NCBI RefSeq assembly: GCF_000208745.1
Contig: NC_030858.1
Location: 22,638,178-22,702,177 of the forward strand
Direction: 5' to 3'
Origin: Theobroma cacao
Taxonomy: Eukaryota > Streptophyta > Magnoliopsida > Malvales > Malvaceae
DNA: 64,000 nt
A program made the position numbers and the translations under genes. Below, piece by piece: positions 1 through 12,290 of the stretch (positions within the stretch are counted from its first letter, which is position 1; each line of letters begins with the position of its first letter). Under the pieces are notes generated by a model. It saw nothing but the letters and a program-made list of their open reading frames with translations, was not told where the DNA came from and did not search any database.

Positions 1-571
1 CCAACTTTCACTAACATTAAATCCCTTTTCAGGCACTGGATATTTATAAATTACTTCATTATTATATCACTTTTTAGCATTAGCAAAAATAAATCTAGAC
101 CAATCCCATGAACTACTAGAACTAGCTCTAACTCTCTTGGGTGTCATACTCAATAGATCAATCTCCACACAACAATCTAAAATTCAAACTCCAAATAAAT
201 ACCTTAACAATTACTCACCAGACATTATCAACTCAAGCAGTTAAAAGCCCACAATCCACAATATCATAATGCACAATATCTCAAAAATCATAAGTGTAAG
301 AAGGTGGACTTACTTGAATATTGAAGACCCAATGTTGATTGGTTGAAAGCAGAAGTTGGTTTGAATAAGGAATTGAGTGCGATGTATAGAGAAAGAAGAG
401 AAAATGAAAGAAGAAAATTTCTAGAGAGAGAAGGAGGAGGTGGCTAACGAAGGGGAAAGGAGAACATAAAAGGGTTTTTATAGTGGCTTGGCCATCGTGG
501 CGCTCTAACTTGGCACTACGATGTCGAATGCCTTGTCCCCCAATTGACATAGCTCCAACTTTGGGCTTTAA
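1..571 (-). other. Left flank: antisense Athila-like 3' non-coding relic
   Basis: No gene seen. Read on the - strand, about 281-571 has the same layout as the Athila 3' non-coding region at 47160-47420: a segment with phrases such as gcgccacgatggcc, then a short run into a pyrimidine-rich tract, ending in TCAAGTAAGTC, which looks like a splice donor and matches the tcaagtaagtc near 47420. I infer the large Athila element landed inside an older, oppositely oriented Athila relative. Bases 1-280 are AT-rich and not recognised. Confidence 0.45.
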
Positions 572-3500
572 TGATAACTCTATTATACAGAGTTATTTTT
601 AACACATTTTGGAGGCTTTAGTAGCTAAACATTTGAGTTTTAGGTTTAAATTCTAGCATTTTCGGTGTTTTTCTAATGTAAGTTAGATTACATGTTGAAT
701 ATTTAAATTAAGCTTTTTTAGTTTAATTTTAATTTATTTTGTTTTAATTTACTTTAAGAAAAGTTGATGTCAATTTCTCTCATGGTTATGTGCAGGATAT
801 GTGATGAGCAAGGTGAAATTGAGGCATAATAGTATAAGTATGATGAAGGTGTCACTCATACATGTTGCAGTAATTTAAAGATAACTTGAGAAGCAAAAGT
901 CCAATTGATGTGATTTTTGATTCATTGGAAACCTAAGAGAATGAGCTACAAGTTTTATTTACCACTTTTCCCAGTTCGAACCAGATCGAGGTGAAAATCA
1001 CATTCGAAGTTGATATACATATGAAATTCTGCACATAAGGCAGTATGGTGACTGAGGTTGCGGCTCTAAGTTCCTCATGGCCTCAATGCTAAAGAATCTA
1101 TGACGGCAACATTGGGAGAACCATGATTGCAGTGCTAAGCTAGAACGGTGCACCATATAATTGGTCAAGAACACAAAGCCACGATAACAAAAAATGAGCA
1201 CCACGGTGCTACTAAAGCTTGTCATGGAGCCAAGGTACTAAGAAGTCATGGCCGTGGTGCCACCCCATTTTCCAAAATTAAAAATTCTGACAAGAAATTA
1301 GAAAGTAGGTCATCTTGCACATATTTAAAAGCTTTTTGGAAAGCTTTCAAAGAGAGAGATAGCAGTAGCTTTTCTAGAGAATTGAAGCTATGATTCAATC
1401 AAGAATTCAAGAACAATTGAGAGAGATTCGTTTTTCTATCCTTTTATACTATTCTTATTTTCTTGTTTATAATTCGTGACTAAATTTCCTTGGATAGTGT
1501 TTTATTTAGATATTATGAACTAATTTGCTTATCTAGGATTATCGTGGATTTCAACATGTAGTCTAAATACTTGTTTTTCTGTTATATCATGAATGGGTAT
1601 CATTTTGCTTATTCAAATATATTCTTAATGTCAAACCCTACTCTATAAAGTAATTACGGTGTCATTCACATACTCGATAGAATGTTTGTATATTGAGAAA
1701 GCCCGAGAAATTGACAAAAGACGATATTGCCCCTATAAGTACAGTTAAGTCGATTAAACATCGAACAAGATAAAATCGAGATCTTAAAGATGAAATTGAG
1801 AATCTCACAGTCCAGGGATGACTCAAAATGGTAATTCAGAGTTCGAGGTCCGATTTGGAGTCAATCCGAAAAATTGACCGGTTAGGGGCAAAATGGTCAT
1901 TTTGCAATTTGAGGACAAAATGAAAATTTTTAGAAAAGATTTTCTTAGCCCCATTTGACATGTTTGAGTATGATATGAGTATTGAAGTACAATTGGAAGA
2001 TTTAGCAGTGAAAAATATGAGTTTTCGGTATTTTTAGAGCATAGGGGCAAAATGGTAATTTTGCCACCCGAAATCAAACATTTAATTTTTGAAAGGATTT
2101 TGATCAAATTTAATTATTTGGAGTGTGAAATGAGTATGAGGAGTGAAAATTATGCATTATGGCAAATTTTCAATTTTTGGGGCAAAAATGTAATTTTTGA
2201 AAAGTGATGGGGCAAAAGTGTAATTTTAAAAAATTTACTCCACCAAAACTTTGGAAAAATCTAAAAATTTCACTTAAGACTTGGATAATTCAAAGGGAAT
2301 GAGTGGTGGAAAAAGTAGGATAAGTGGATGGCTAGAAAAAAAAATGAATTAATAAAATATTCAAAATATGAATAAAATAATATTATTTCATTAAACTAAT
2401 AAAAAGGCATAAAAAAATCAGCCCATAACCCATTCTTGTTCTTCAACATTCGGCCAAGCAAGAAACAAGAGAGAGAAAGGAGAAAATAAAACCCTAGCCA
2501 ACAAATTTAAAGGGAAAATTAGTGGAAATTCAAAAATCAAGTGAAAAAAAGGTAACATTTCTTAAATTTGTCTTGTGCTTTACCTTTCCCATGCATTTCC
2601 CATCATTTTTCATGGTTGAATCATGTGATTTGAGGATGATTTCAATTCTGGTCATATGGGTTTAGAGAGAGAAAGTTGTTAGATAAATTTGATTTTGAGC
2701 TATGTTAGTGTTTAGTGTTAGTTTAGCATGTTTATGAGTAAAACAACAAGCAAAATATTTATTTTCTCCATAAATTTCTCTAGGCCGAATCTAGCCAATG
2801 GTATGTGAGGATGAGGTTGACTTTATTTTAAGAGAATTGGGTGAAAAAATGATGAATTATGAGGTTGAAAATTAAATGGGAATTTTCGGTGCAATAAATT
2901 AAAATTTTTACCCACTAGGGGTAAAAGCATAATTTATAGTCCAGACTGATAAATTGGACCAAATTCACAGTCATTGAGGTATTGTGGATATGATTGGATA
3001 ATTGAAATTGAAATGGATGGAATTGGAGTTGAATTGGGGATTTTAGGAATTTACACCGTGTATAGGGGAGTTAGGTCGGACACCACACTTAAGCGATTGT
3101 CCAAACATTTCAAACCCTATCTAGTGCATACGCATGGATAAGAGCCTGAAATAATTTATGATAAATTGACACAATTTATTGAATTTTGTGTCATGGATTA
3201 TGGATAGGTGGTGAGTCAATTGTTTCGGGTAAGAGACTGCACTCGAGGGCGGAGGATAGGAGTATTTCTACTCCTAATACTGTGAGTAAACGTATTATCA
3301 TTTAATTTATCTAAAGTAGTTATTATGAAATTTTAAAAATTTTATGAAAAATGGATTTAAAAAGGATAAAATTTCGTGTTTTATAAATAAATGTGTTTTT
3401 ATAAAATGGTTTTATAAATTGTTTGAAATTAATGATGAATGTTATTTTTTTTTTAAATAGAGCACATGGAGACTGTGGTTGTTAAGTATGAATTGTATTT

Positions 3501-5192
3501 TTAATTCAAATGGCTTATGATAGTGTGAGCATGCTTGGCTGATTTATTGTATTGAAATTACCTGAATTGTGGCTTGCCGTGCAAATTAGTTATTATAAAA
3601 AAATTACCTTCTTATGTTGTTAAACTATTTTATGATTATGGTGGGGCTGACCTACATTGCAGTGGCGGGTTTTCGTGGACCATCCTATTAGAGGGGCTCA
3701 GTAAACTCGGCTAATTTATTTTACCTGTGTGGAAGAGGCGCGTAGGGTAACTCTTGTGGAAGGGTTTGAGTCCACTTCACGCTTTACCACCACGTGAAAG
3801 TGAGATTCAGCCAACGCCAAGGGACAGTTGTTTTATATGAATAAGTCGTTTTAACAGTCTTGGTGGACTCGAGTGGATGCTTTGATGACGATCAAGTATC
3901 CCCGAGGATGAGTTTTGGCATGAGCCAAATTTTATGAGAGACATAAGCCTTGAAAATCATTTTAATTGAATTATAATTGTTTTCATGGGATGGAACAAAT
4001 TTCTAAGTTATGAAATGCATATTGGGATGGGATATTTTATTGTCTCCATTTACTCGGCTTTAGATACTTTAGATGGTATCTATTTACTCACTAGGATTAT
4101 AAAATCTCACCCCTTCTTCCTATACATTTTTCAGGCTCAAGACAGTTTGTTCATAGTTGATTAAGACGAGAATTAATCTCGGAGTTGCATCCTAGAAAGT
4201 AAGGGTTCGTAGTCACAATCTTACATCCTCTTGGTCAGTTGGGGGCCCACGTGTCACTGTAAAAGTAATTTTATTCTTCAGTTATTTGATTTAATGTATG
4301 TATGAATATATTTAGCTTTTATACCATATTTTTGGCAAGTTTCGGTATTTTTGAAGAAAAATGACGAAAGTGCCCCTGTGAGCCAGAAAGTAATATTTTA
4401 TTGTTTTGATTTGGAAATGACTTATAATTTCTTGAAATGTGAGATTTAATAACTTCGCTCACCGGGGAGATGCGGAAGCTGTTGCTAAGCCTTGCGAGGT
4501 TTCGATCGATATTTGGGGTAATGAGTGCCTATCGGGACGTTGCGGCGGTTGTCACGGGCTCGATGGGAGTTCCAGGTCGTGACACTTAATGCCTTTAATT
4601 GCCTGATCAACAATTAATTGATTCATGAATTTAATTGAAACCTTGACAGAGAGATTTTACGTTGGACTAAGATTTGAATAGTATATATTCACGTCACTTA
4701 GGTGATCTGATTTACGATTCGTGTAGACATACGCAAATTGAGATACATAGCCAAATTAGGACACTTGCTTAATGAACTTAATTTGCTTAATTCCTATAAA
4801 CATATAGTAAACTAATTAAGTTAGGTGTATGTGCAAGCATCTCGATGGATACTTGTCCATAGCTTTGTATTCTAGGGTAGTAAAACTACCTAGGAAAGAT
4901 AAATAACAAGAAAAGTTAGTATCAGATGAAGTGTTGAATGAACCCATGATCCTAGGTCTTTAATCTACTACTTTTCTCAACATATTTAATTTTGGCTAGT
5001 TAATTTAGTGTTTATTTTAATTTCGTCTTTAATTTAACTTTTCAATTTTTGGATTGCTTAAATAAGATTAATTAGTTATATAATTTTAGCACTTCGTGAA
5101 ACTTTACAAACAAATCCTTGTGGGAACAATAATCTAAACTTACTATCTATATTACTTGTTCAATACGTGTATTTGCATGTGTAAAATCGACA
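572..5192 (+). repeat. Athila 5' LTR, split by a solo LTR
   Basis: Starts TGATAACTCTATTATA and ends ATCGACA. It aligns by eye along its whole length with 48837-50483. It is interrupted at 1629-4584 by a solo LTR flanked by cttaa. Without the insertion it is about 1.66 kb, close to the 1.65 kb of the 3' copy. Around 1050-1265 it contains several near-palindromic phrases of the type agcaccacggtgct and catggccgtggtgccacc. Confidence 0.88.
1629..4584 (+). mobile_element. Solo LTR, chromovirus-like, in the Athila 5' LTR
   Basis: Begins TGTCAAACCC and ends GGTCGTGACA, flanked by a perfect 5-bp target duplication cttaa (1624-1628 and 4585-4589). There is no primer site or coding sequence, so it is a solo LTR left by recombination. 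Its central part is the reverse complement of LTR B (12291-15762), very similar over long stretches, e.g. the segment around 3090-3290 against 13787-13960. About 1880-2240 holds a series of phrases of the type ggggcaaaatggtcatttt, each nearly self-complementary. Confidence 0.88.
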
Positions 5193-5200
5193 ACAAGTTT

Positions 5201-5218
5201 TGGCACTATTGCTAGGGA
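5201..5218 (+). promoter_or_regulatory. Athila primer-binding site (tRNA-Asp type)
   Basis: The 18 bases directly after the 5' LTR match the Athila-group site TGGCGCCGTTGCCGGGGA, complementary to the 3' end of plant tRNA-Asp, at 14 of 18 positions. All four differences are G-to-A or C-to-T changes, as expected from decay of a methylated element. Confidence 0.8.
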
Positions 5219-5316
5219 TTTTGTTTTCTTTATTATTTGTTAATATTAAAATTTTACAGATTAGTCTTAATTGAAGTTTTGTTTCTTTGTTTTGCAAGTG
5301 TATTTGGTAGTTGTAT

Positions 5317-5488
5317 GAGAAAAGCAAATTAGTTGGAGATTATCTCGTGTGATCCAGAAATTGAGAGAACATTTTGCAAACTTCGACAAGAAAATCAACA
5401 AGGTGCTGCTCCAATAAATACAATGACTGATCAATAGGATGAACAGGAAATCTAAGAGCGTGTAGTAGCTAAAAATTGTTGCTTAAGG
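5317..5488 (+). pseudogene. Athila gag, N-terminal fragment
   Basis: An ATG at 5317 opens a frame with early stops. After it comes DPEIERTFCKLRQEN, which resembles the DPEIERTLRRLRKEN-type start of Athila gag proteins. Stops appear within the first few codons and again around 5440. The frame is cut at 5488 by the 15.3-kb chromovirus-like complex and resumes at 20803. Gag would form the capsid of the retrotransposon particle, but this copy cannot encode it. Confidence 0.65.
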
Positions 5489-8400
5489 TGTCATGACCCG
5501 GTACTCTCCTCGAGCCCATGACAACAGCCACGATGTCCAGATAGACATTCATCGCCTGGAATGCCGATCGGAACCTCGCAAGGTTTTAATATCAGTTTTC
5601 TCACCTCCCCTGTGATCAACGGTTGTAAAATAACATGTTTTGATAGGTTATAAACTATTTCCAAATCAAAACAATAGAAAAATAATTTTTGTCTCACAAG
5701 AGCATTTTTGTTATTTTTCCTCACAAATCATGAAACCAGTTAAAAATGTAGTATACGAGTGGAAAACACATATTTCATAATCAAAAATAAATTTAGATGT
5801 CTAAAACATTCATTTAGAGCGAAACTATATCTATTTGAAAATAACAAAAATATTCAATAAAATTTTCTATTTTCTTATAAAACAATATTTATAAAGTACC
5901 GGTAAATAATATTTGTAGCTTAAAAGCTAAATAAATTCATACATACTGTAATACAGATAACCAAAGTATAAAATTTAATTTACAGTGACACGTGGGCCCA
6001 CGAATGACTAAAAGTATCAAAAGAAATGAACCTATAGTTTTTGGATGATGCAAGTCTAATTGTAGTCCTCGAAGATATCAGCTATCTATAGTCTATTCTG
6101 AGCCTGAAATGGGTGGAAAGGAGGGTGGTGAGATTATAAAATCCTATTGAGTAAACAAACATCATTTAAATCAGCTAAAGCCGAGTAAAAGGAGACAATC
6201 AAAATATCCCATCACATTACGTATTTCACAACTTGAAAATTTATCCCAACCCATGCAAACGGTTGTATTTCATTTAATTTCTTATTAAGGCTTATGACTT
6301 TCATAAACATTTGGCTCATGCCATCAAATAGTACTTGATGACACCTTGATCAGAGGCATACACTCGAGCCCGCCAAAACTGTTAAAAATTTTGTATACAC
6401 GTAAAACTTATTTATTTTTTCGTTTTGAAAACACAACCGTTCCTTGGCGTTAGCGGAGTTCATCATCACGAGGTGGTTCGGCGTGACGTGAACTCTAACC
6501 ATACCTCCGGAGATACCCTACGCACCTCTCCGACTGAGGTACGAATAAAACTGGATTCTGTGCCCCTCTAATAGGCTGGTCCACAGAACCCGCCCACTGC
6601 AGCAAGCTAAACCCACCATACAATAAAAGTTGCAATAGCATGACATGGTAATTATTTTATTTTATAGCCTCTCAAGGAAAATCAATAATTCATTCATTTT
6701 CATCACATTTAGCAATTCGACCATTCATGCCAATATTGCCATAAGCCAATCAATTAAAACCATAAATTTACAACATATCAAGTGGTCTCCAATTACTCTA
6801 TTTTCAAAGTCATCATTCAATTTCAAGACAATTTATAAAATCATTTCATTTAAACACATTTTCCATAAAATTCACAAAATCAAATAAAAAGACCACTTTA
6901 GATAATTAAAATGATAATAAGGTTACTCACTTCACAAAAGCGGGATTTCTACGTCGCTATTAATTCGTACACGTATAATTATTCCTATTTTCCAGTCACA
7001 TACTTCGTTCAGCACGCTTTCACAACAAACTTTCCTAGCAACAATTTAAACCCAATGTACTTAGTGCATGAATTCCACTTCTCTTTCTCATTCTATCATA
7101 AATCCATTCACTTAATTCTCTTCTTAATATATTTTTACTAAAATTAATTACATCCTTTGCTCACATAATTCTTTAGATTGTTAACACCGGTAACTTATTT
7201 ATGATATTAAGTGCCTATTTCAACCTTCTAAGCAACTTAAATTTACTTCATATCACCAAATAACTAATGTATAATTAAATAAAGTGAGCTAGCCTCTAAA
7301 CAGTCCAATTTCACAATAAGCCATGGAGAAGAGTAAAGCAATTTTACCAAATTAGGCTAGGTTGGCTCAAGTCTCCACCTTCCTTCTCTTTTGGACTTTT
7401 CTTCCTTTGTTGTTTTTGGACCCTTTTTCATGGACTCTTCCCATCTCTTTCTAATTGGGCCATGCCCATTCTTTCCTTATTGGGTCATGTCCATTTTTAT
7501 GCATATATGTAGATATATATATATATATATATATATATTTTTCTTTTCTTTTCTTTTCTCTTCTTTTCTTTTCTTTTCTTTTCTTTTCTCTCTTTTTCCT
7601 CTCTCCCGCCAATCAGCTGCTCCTTGCTTGTCTTATTTTTTTTCCTTTCTCATGTACAAAAGCTGTCCATAACTTCTTCTCTCTCTCCTTCTCACCCTCG
7701 ACAACAATTTCTTGTTCTTTCAACCAAGAAATTTTCAGTAGTTGGAGCTGCTCATATACACATCAAAATCAACAGCCAAGTTGCTCTATTTCTCCTAAAA
7801 ATCAGCAACTACGCTGCTCTATTCTCCCTCCAAAAATCAACAGCCAAAGCTACAAAAATTAGCAACAAAAATTGCAACTTTCAGCCTTCATAATAAGTAA
7901 CCAAAACTGCACCTTTCAGCCTTAAAAATAAGCAATTAAAGCCTCAAAAATCAGCACCCAAAGCTGCTCCTTCCTTTCTCAAAATCAATTCTTTCCTCCT
8001 CCAAAATTTGTAGCAAAATCGCCGCCCTCAACTCAGCTTTTTCAGCCTTCCTTTTCTTCCTTTTTTCTCCCTCACCGTTCGACTGCTTCTCTCTTTTTTC
8101 TTTCCTTTGTTCTTTTGTTTTTCTTTTGTTCTCCCTCACAAATGACTTTTCTCCCTTCTTCTTTACTTTGTTATTTACTTATTTTTTGATTCATGAATCT
8201 TCCAATTTGGCCGACCCCCCCATCTTTCTTTCCTTCTTCATTTTTATTCCACATGGCCGACCTCCTTCCATCAAATAAATTAAAGAGTTTTTTTACTCTT
8301 TTTATTAACCACATGGGCGGCTACCTATGTTGGTCTTCTTTATATATATACTTATATTATTATTTCACTATTTGTTTATATTATTTCTTCCATTAATTCC

Positions 8401-8996
8401 ACTACATAATCCTTTAATCTTTATATTTTAAATTCGATCCTTTTAATACCTCTAAAAATTTCAATTTTCATCTATCTTCCTTCCTCTGTACATGTATCAC
8501 CAAAATATCATAATTACACTTCAATGCGGTATTACCATAATATTTAAATATTTACTTATCCGTGTTGGCTCGACTTAGCAAAACCGCATATTTTACTTTT
8601 GTCGCTCATCTCCAAAACTTTATTTGTATTTCTTCTCCCCCACTTGGATCAACCATATGATCCTTCTTCATGACTGATTTTGATTTTGACATCCGATTAA
8701 ATATTAATATTTTAATATTATTTTATTAATAAAATATTATTTTATTCTAAAAATTTTATTTTGTCTCCTTGGTACTTAAAATACCTTATTATGCCTCAAT
8801 TGACTTTTGAATCACCTTTTATCTCACAAATTCTCTTTCGATAAAAATATTATTATTTTATTATTATTTCTCGCGTGCGAAATATTTTATCCTAAACTAT
8901 TCCTTTCATCTTTCATCACTTTTAAACATTATAATTGACCTCAATTTGGATCCGATCAACTTTATTAATCACTATTTCAAAATATGGGGTATCCCA
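5489..8996 (-). repeat. LTR A (3' LTR in element sense)
   Basis: 3508 bp, nearly co-linear with LTR C (17329-20797). On the + strand it runs from tgtcatgaccc to ggggtatccca; the final tatccca is a decayed tatcaca. It includes cacgtgggccca (about 5990), shared by all LTRs of this type here, an (AT)n/(TTTTC)n tract, and long AT-rich non-coding stretches. Several open frames in its pyrimidine-rich part (7391-7893) are low-complexity artefacts. Confidence 0.87.
7513..7606. repeat. (AT)n followed by (TTTTC)n microsatellite
   Basis: About 13 AT units to 7538, then repeated ttttc units to about 7606, inside LTR A. LTR C has a much shorter tract at the same place (19346-19385), so it has expanded or contracted since insertion. 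Confidence 0.85.
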
Positions 8997-9010
8997 ATAT
9001 CCCTCACTTA
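8997..9010 (-). promoter_or_regulatory. Decayed polypurine tract before LTR A
   Basis: On the - strand AAGTGAGGGATAT lies directly before the LTR start TGGGATACCCC. Just upstream is GAATTCGAAGACGAATTTT, which resembles the end of chromovirus pol genes (frames ending in N-S-F-E-D-E-F). It sets the orientation of the element and suggests it came from an autonomous relative. Confidence 0.55.
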
Positions 9011-11533
9011 AATAAAATTCGTCTTCGAATTCACGTCGATGTTGCGTTATCAATCTCCTTCTATGATCCTATTCCTTTTCTCCTTCTATAGGGACATTCA
9101 ATTTATTCACCTCGTTCACCTTCAGTTCAATTTAAATGCTTCATTTATGTCAATTATCATCCTTTGGAGCTAGATCAGCAATACCTTTCACAATCATGAT
9201 CTCTTATATTGAGTCACTAAGCATGCCTTTATCACCCTTATTAAATTTGAACCATAACTTCATCTCAATTATACCGATTTTGATCACATATTATACTTAC
9301 TTATGTATACCTAATCATCATTTTATTAATTTGCTCCTTGCCAAATTTCTCAACCTTGATTCATTCATCTTATGCTATACCACAATTTCTAAAAGTCATC
9401 TTTATTTCTCAATTATTTTTTTCATACCTCTAATATATACCTTACATTCTTGTCGCATTTCAACTTTAATGAATCACTTAAAACTTAGACTCATTCGAAT
9501 CGTGCATGCCTTAAGCATTTCCAAATTCCAATTTCCATACTACCTTAGGAAGTTTTCATTATTGGCTTCATTATCCAAATTATCTTCAATCATCTTTTGT
9601 TCTATTATTCCATACTAATGTGACATCATTCTCCTTAGACCAATCTGTAGTTTGTACTTGGAACTGCAAGGCTTGAAACAAAGTTCTTCTTAAGTACTTT
9701 TTAACGTCAACACAAATTTCGAATTCCAATTTCCATAATATATTAGGAAAGTTTCATTATCTAACTTCATTTTCAAGGTCAACTTCTATCATCTTTTGTT
9801 CCACTCCTTCATATGAACATAACATCATTCTTCCTTAATCAATTTATAAATTGTACTTGAAATTGTAAAACTTAAAACTAGATTCTCCTTAAGTATTTTT
9901 CAATATTAATTCTAATATCACTCTCAGCTTACAGCTTCTTCTTTATAATCACATAACTTAGTGCTTGCTTTAACAAGATCCAGAGTAAAACTTCTCTTGA
10001 GTATTTCCTTAGGAATATCTATCTTAAACTTATGTCTCACAGCATGTGATCCCTTAACTTGTGATTTAGCCGTTAGGCTTCTCAACAAGTTTTAAAAATT
10101 TTACGTTTCATACTTGCTGTGTATGATTAGAATCTCTTTTCAAAGATGTTTATGTATTCCTAAAACACTTACTCTTAAAGATATATAAATACGTACTCAT
10201 CCATTCAATCCCTAACTCATCTTCATAAGTTTCTAGGGTGTCACACAATTAGCCTCATGTTGTTCCTAACTCTTGTCATTTTACTGTATCAAAATAGATA
10301 TTACAAATTCTCGTAATGATATTATATATAAACTGATTTCCTATACCAATCTCGTAATTCTTCCTTCACACTTTCATTATTTGGTATCTCATCTCAATAT
10401 AGTCATTTCAAGAATCTTTCAATTTTTTTCTTTTAATTATATGCCTATATACAAGGCAATAAAGAAGTTTTTCAATTCATTTGGGTAAACATTCTCCAGA
10501 ATATTTAAGACTCCCAGATAACAAAACATAATGACCAACAACCAAAATTCAATTTGTAAGCTCATTATCGTGTCACTCCCATCTTACTCATGCATCATAA
10601 GCGTGAGGTATTCGAAGCATTACAGCGTTGAACAATCAATGCTAAAGTACTGTAGCTCTTGGAAATTTTCTTATCAAAGCTATTTGTCTGCATTCAAAGT
10701 CACCACATCAATCATTCTCAACTAGTGGTTTCCCTTCTAGATATATATCATGAGTTCCATAAGTATAGGTACCTTCTATTTTCTTGTCATACACACTAAG
10801 CCAGATTAATACTTTCATCTCATGTCATCTTTTGACTTTTATCAACCTTCATAAAATTCCACCTCAAAACATCCTTTTCATACAGTGTAATAAATTCATG
10901 ATACATATACCACTCCACACATAAGTTGCTTACTATCTACAACTTTTCTCAAATTTATTGTCATCCCTATCTAATTATCTTCTTTGTCTTATACTCCAAT
11001 AATTTTATTGACTTTCGGTATAATTAACTACGAAAACAGCTCAGCTTTCTCCTCACTTTATTCTCGCAATCCTTACTGAATCAAAATTTTATATTCCCCA
11101 TATTCCATAATTTAACTTCATTGGGTTATATTTGTGCCCAACTATTACCTCATAGTGTCATAACATCACTGAATAATCCCCTTCATGGTTAAATTACAAT
11201 CATTAACGTAATCATATTATCCATTCTGAATGTCCTTTATAACCTTGTTGCTTCCTTCTATAACCTTCTTCAATAGTTATATTACCAATTTATCACTATC
11301 ATACTAAAGATTCCTATATACCTTCAGTTACTTAAACAGCCACTTTATAATACATTCTAGTCATATACTTTTAAAAACCAAACTATTTTTACTTCTTTGT
11401 ACAGATCATTATTATCTCTTTTACACAACATCTACTTAGAGTTAAGGTAGTGTAAAATCCTACGAAAATATTACATGTCCTTGGGATCATCATCTTAATC
11501 TGATCTTATCGAAAGATTCTACTCCGAGTCCTC
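9011..11533 (-). other. Internal non-coding DNA of the non-autonomous element
   Basis: About 2.5 kb of AT-rich sequence where gag-pol would be expected. I find no protease, RT, RNase H, integrase or chromodomain motif in any frame. A 160-codon + strand frame at 9136-9618 is hydrophobic, low in complexity and antisense to the element, so it is probably chance. The part from 10767 on repeats at 15763 onward. Confidence 0.6.
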
Positions 11534-12004
11534 CTAAAGATCCTCTTCCGGGTTTTCCTTCTCCTGAGATTTTTTTCTTTGCTTTTCAATCTAGGCTTGT
11601 TGTCTTCTCCTAATTTCCTCGGCACTCACCAGTGCAGCATTTCTTCCACATCTAGGAGGAAAATGGCGTACAACATTCACCCCCTTCCTAAGACGAATAT
11701 CTCCCCTTGCAATTGCCTTCCTCGTATGTTCTCTATGGTACTCTTTGGATTGTTTCAAAATGAAATCTATTTCAGTTTTTAGAATATTGGAGCTACTCTC
11801 ACTTTCAAAATTCTGGCCACTCTCAAAGCTTTCCTTATTATGAACCCAATCTACTAAGTTCAGAGGAATTCTATTATTAGGAATTCGGGATGGACCACCT
11901 TCCGAATCACCTGAATCAGGGTGTCATTTGCTCCTAGCCGTAGAATCTAGAGATCCCTCGCTATCACTATGAGAGGTATCGAGACTACCACCTCTTCTAG
12001 ACAT
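11534..12004 (-). pseudogene. Broken copy of the unknown gag-position ORF
   Basis: The - strand frame from ATG at 12004 to TAG at 11534 matches the ORF at 16557-17102: same start MSRRG, same Ser/Glu-rich first half, same RHFPP.CGRN motif and basic C-terminus. It has at least two in-frame stops where the other copy has Trp codons (TGG to TGA near codon 27, TGG to TAG near the C-terminus). It has one copy of the PPSCG-type repeat instead of two. It lies about 270 bases downstream of its own primer site (12271-12282), in gag position. Function unknown. Confidence 0.7.
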
Positions 12005-12270
12005 GGTGTGTATGTCACTAGTGCACTTCAAAACCTATATGCAATCAAATAGTAATTGTTTAATTATTTATGCATCTCAAAAGTAGGTACATTTCTATAT
12101 GTAGATGCATACATTCTATTAAATCTAACCTAACTTAACTTAACTTAACTTATCTTAACTTAACTGGACTTGGGCCACGCAGTGTCAGTGTAGATTTCTT
12201 AAAACAACCTTAAAATCAAAAACTTTAAAATCTAAAGCTTTAAAATCAAAATATCTGATCTTTAAACCAT

Positions 12271-12282
12271 GCTCTGATACCA
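12271..12282 (-). promoter_or_regulatory. Primer-binding site (initiator tRNA-Met), second copy
   Basis: gctctgatacca on +, which is TGGTATCAGAGC on the - strand, the usual plant initiator tRNA-Met primer site. It lies 8 bases inside the edge of LTR B and shows that B acted as a 5' LTR on the - strand. Confidence 0.88.
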
Positions 12283-12290
12283 ATCTAAAT

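Noticed and set aside
7391..7893. Overlapping + strand frames up to 135 codons, and their counterparts at 19248-20208
   Set aside because: Low-complexity Phe/Ser/Leu-rich translations of the pyrimidine-rich part of LTRs A and C. Reading frames differ between the two LTRs and there is no domain.
9136..9618. 160-codon hydrophobic + strand frame
   Set aside because: Lies antisense in the internal region of the non-autonomous element, biased AT-rich composition, no motif.
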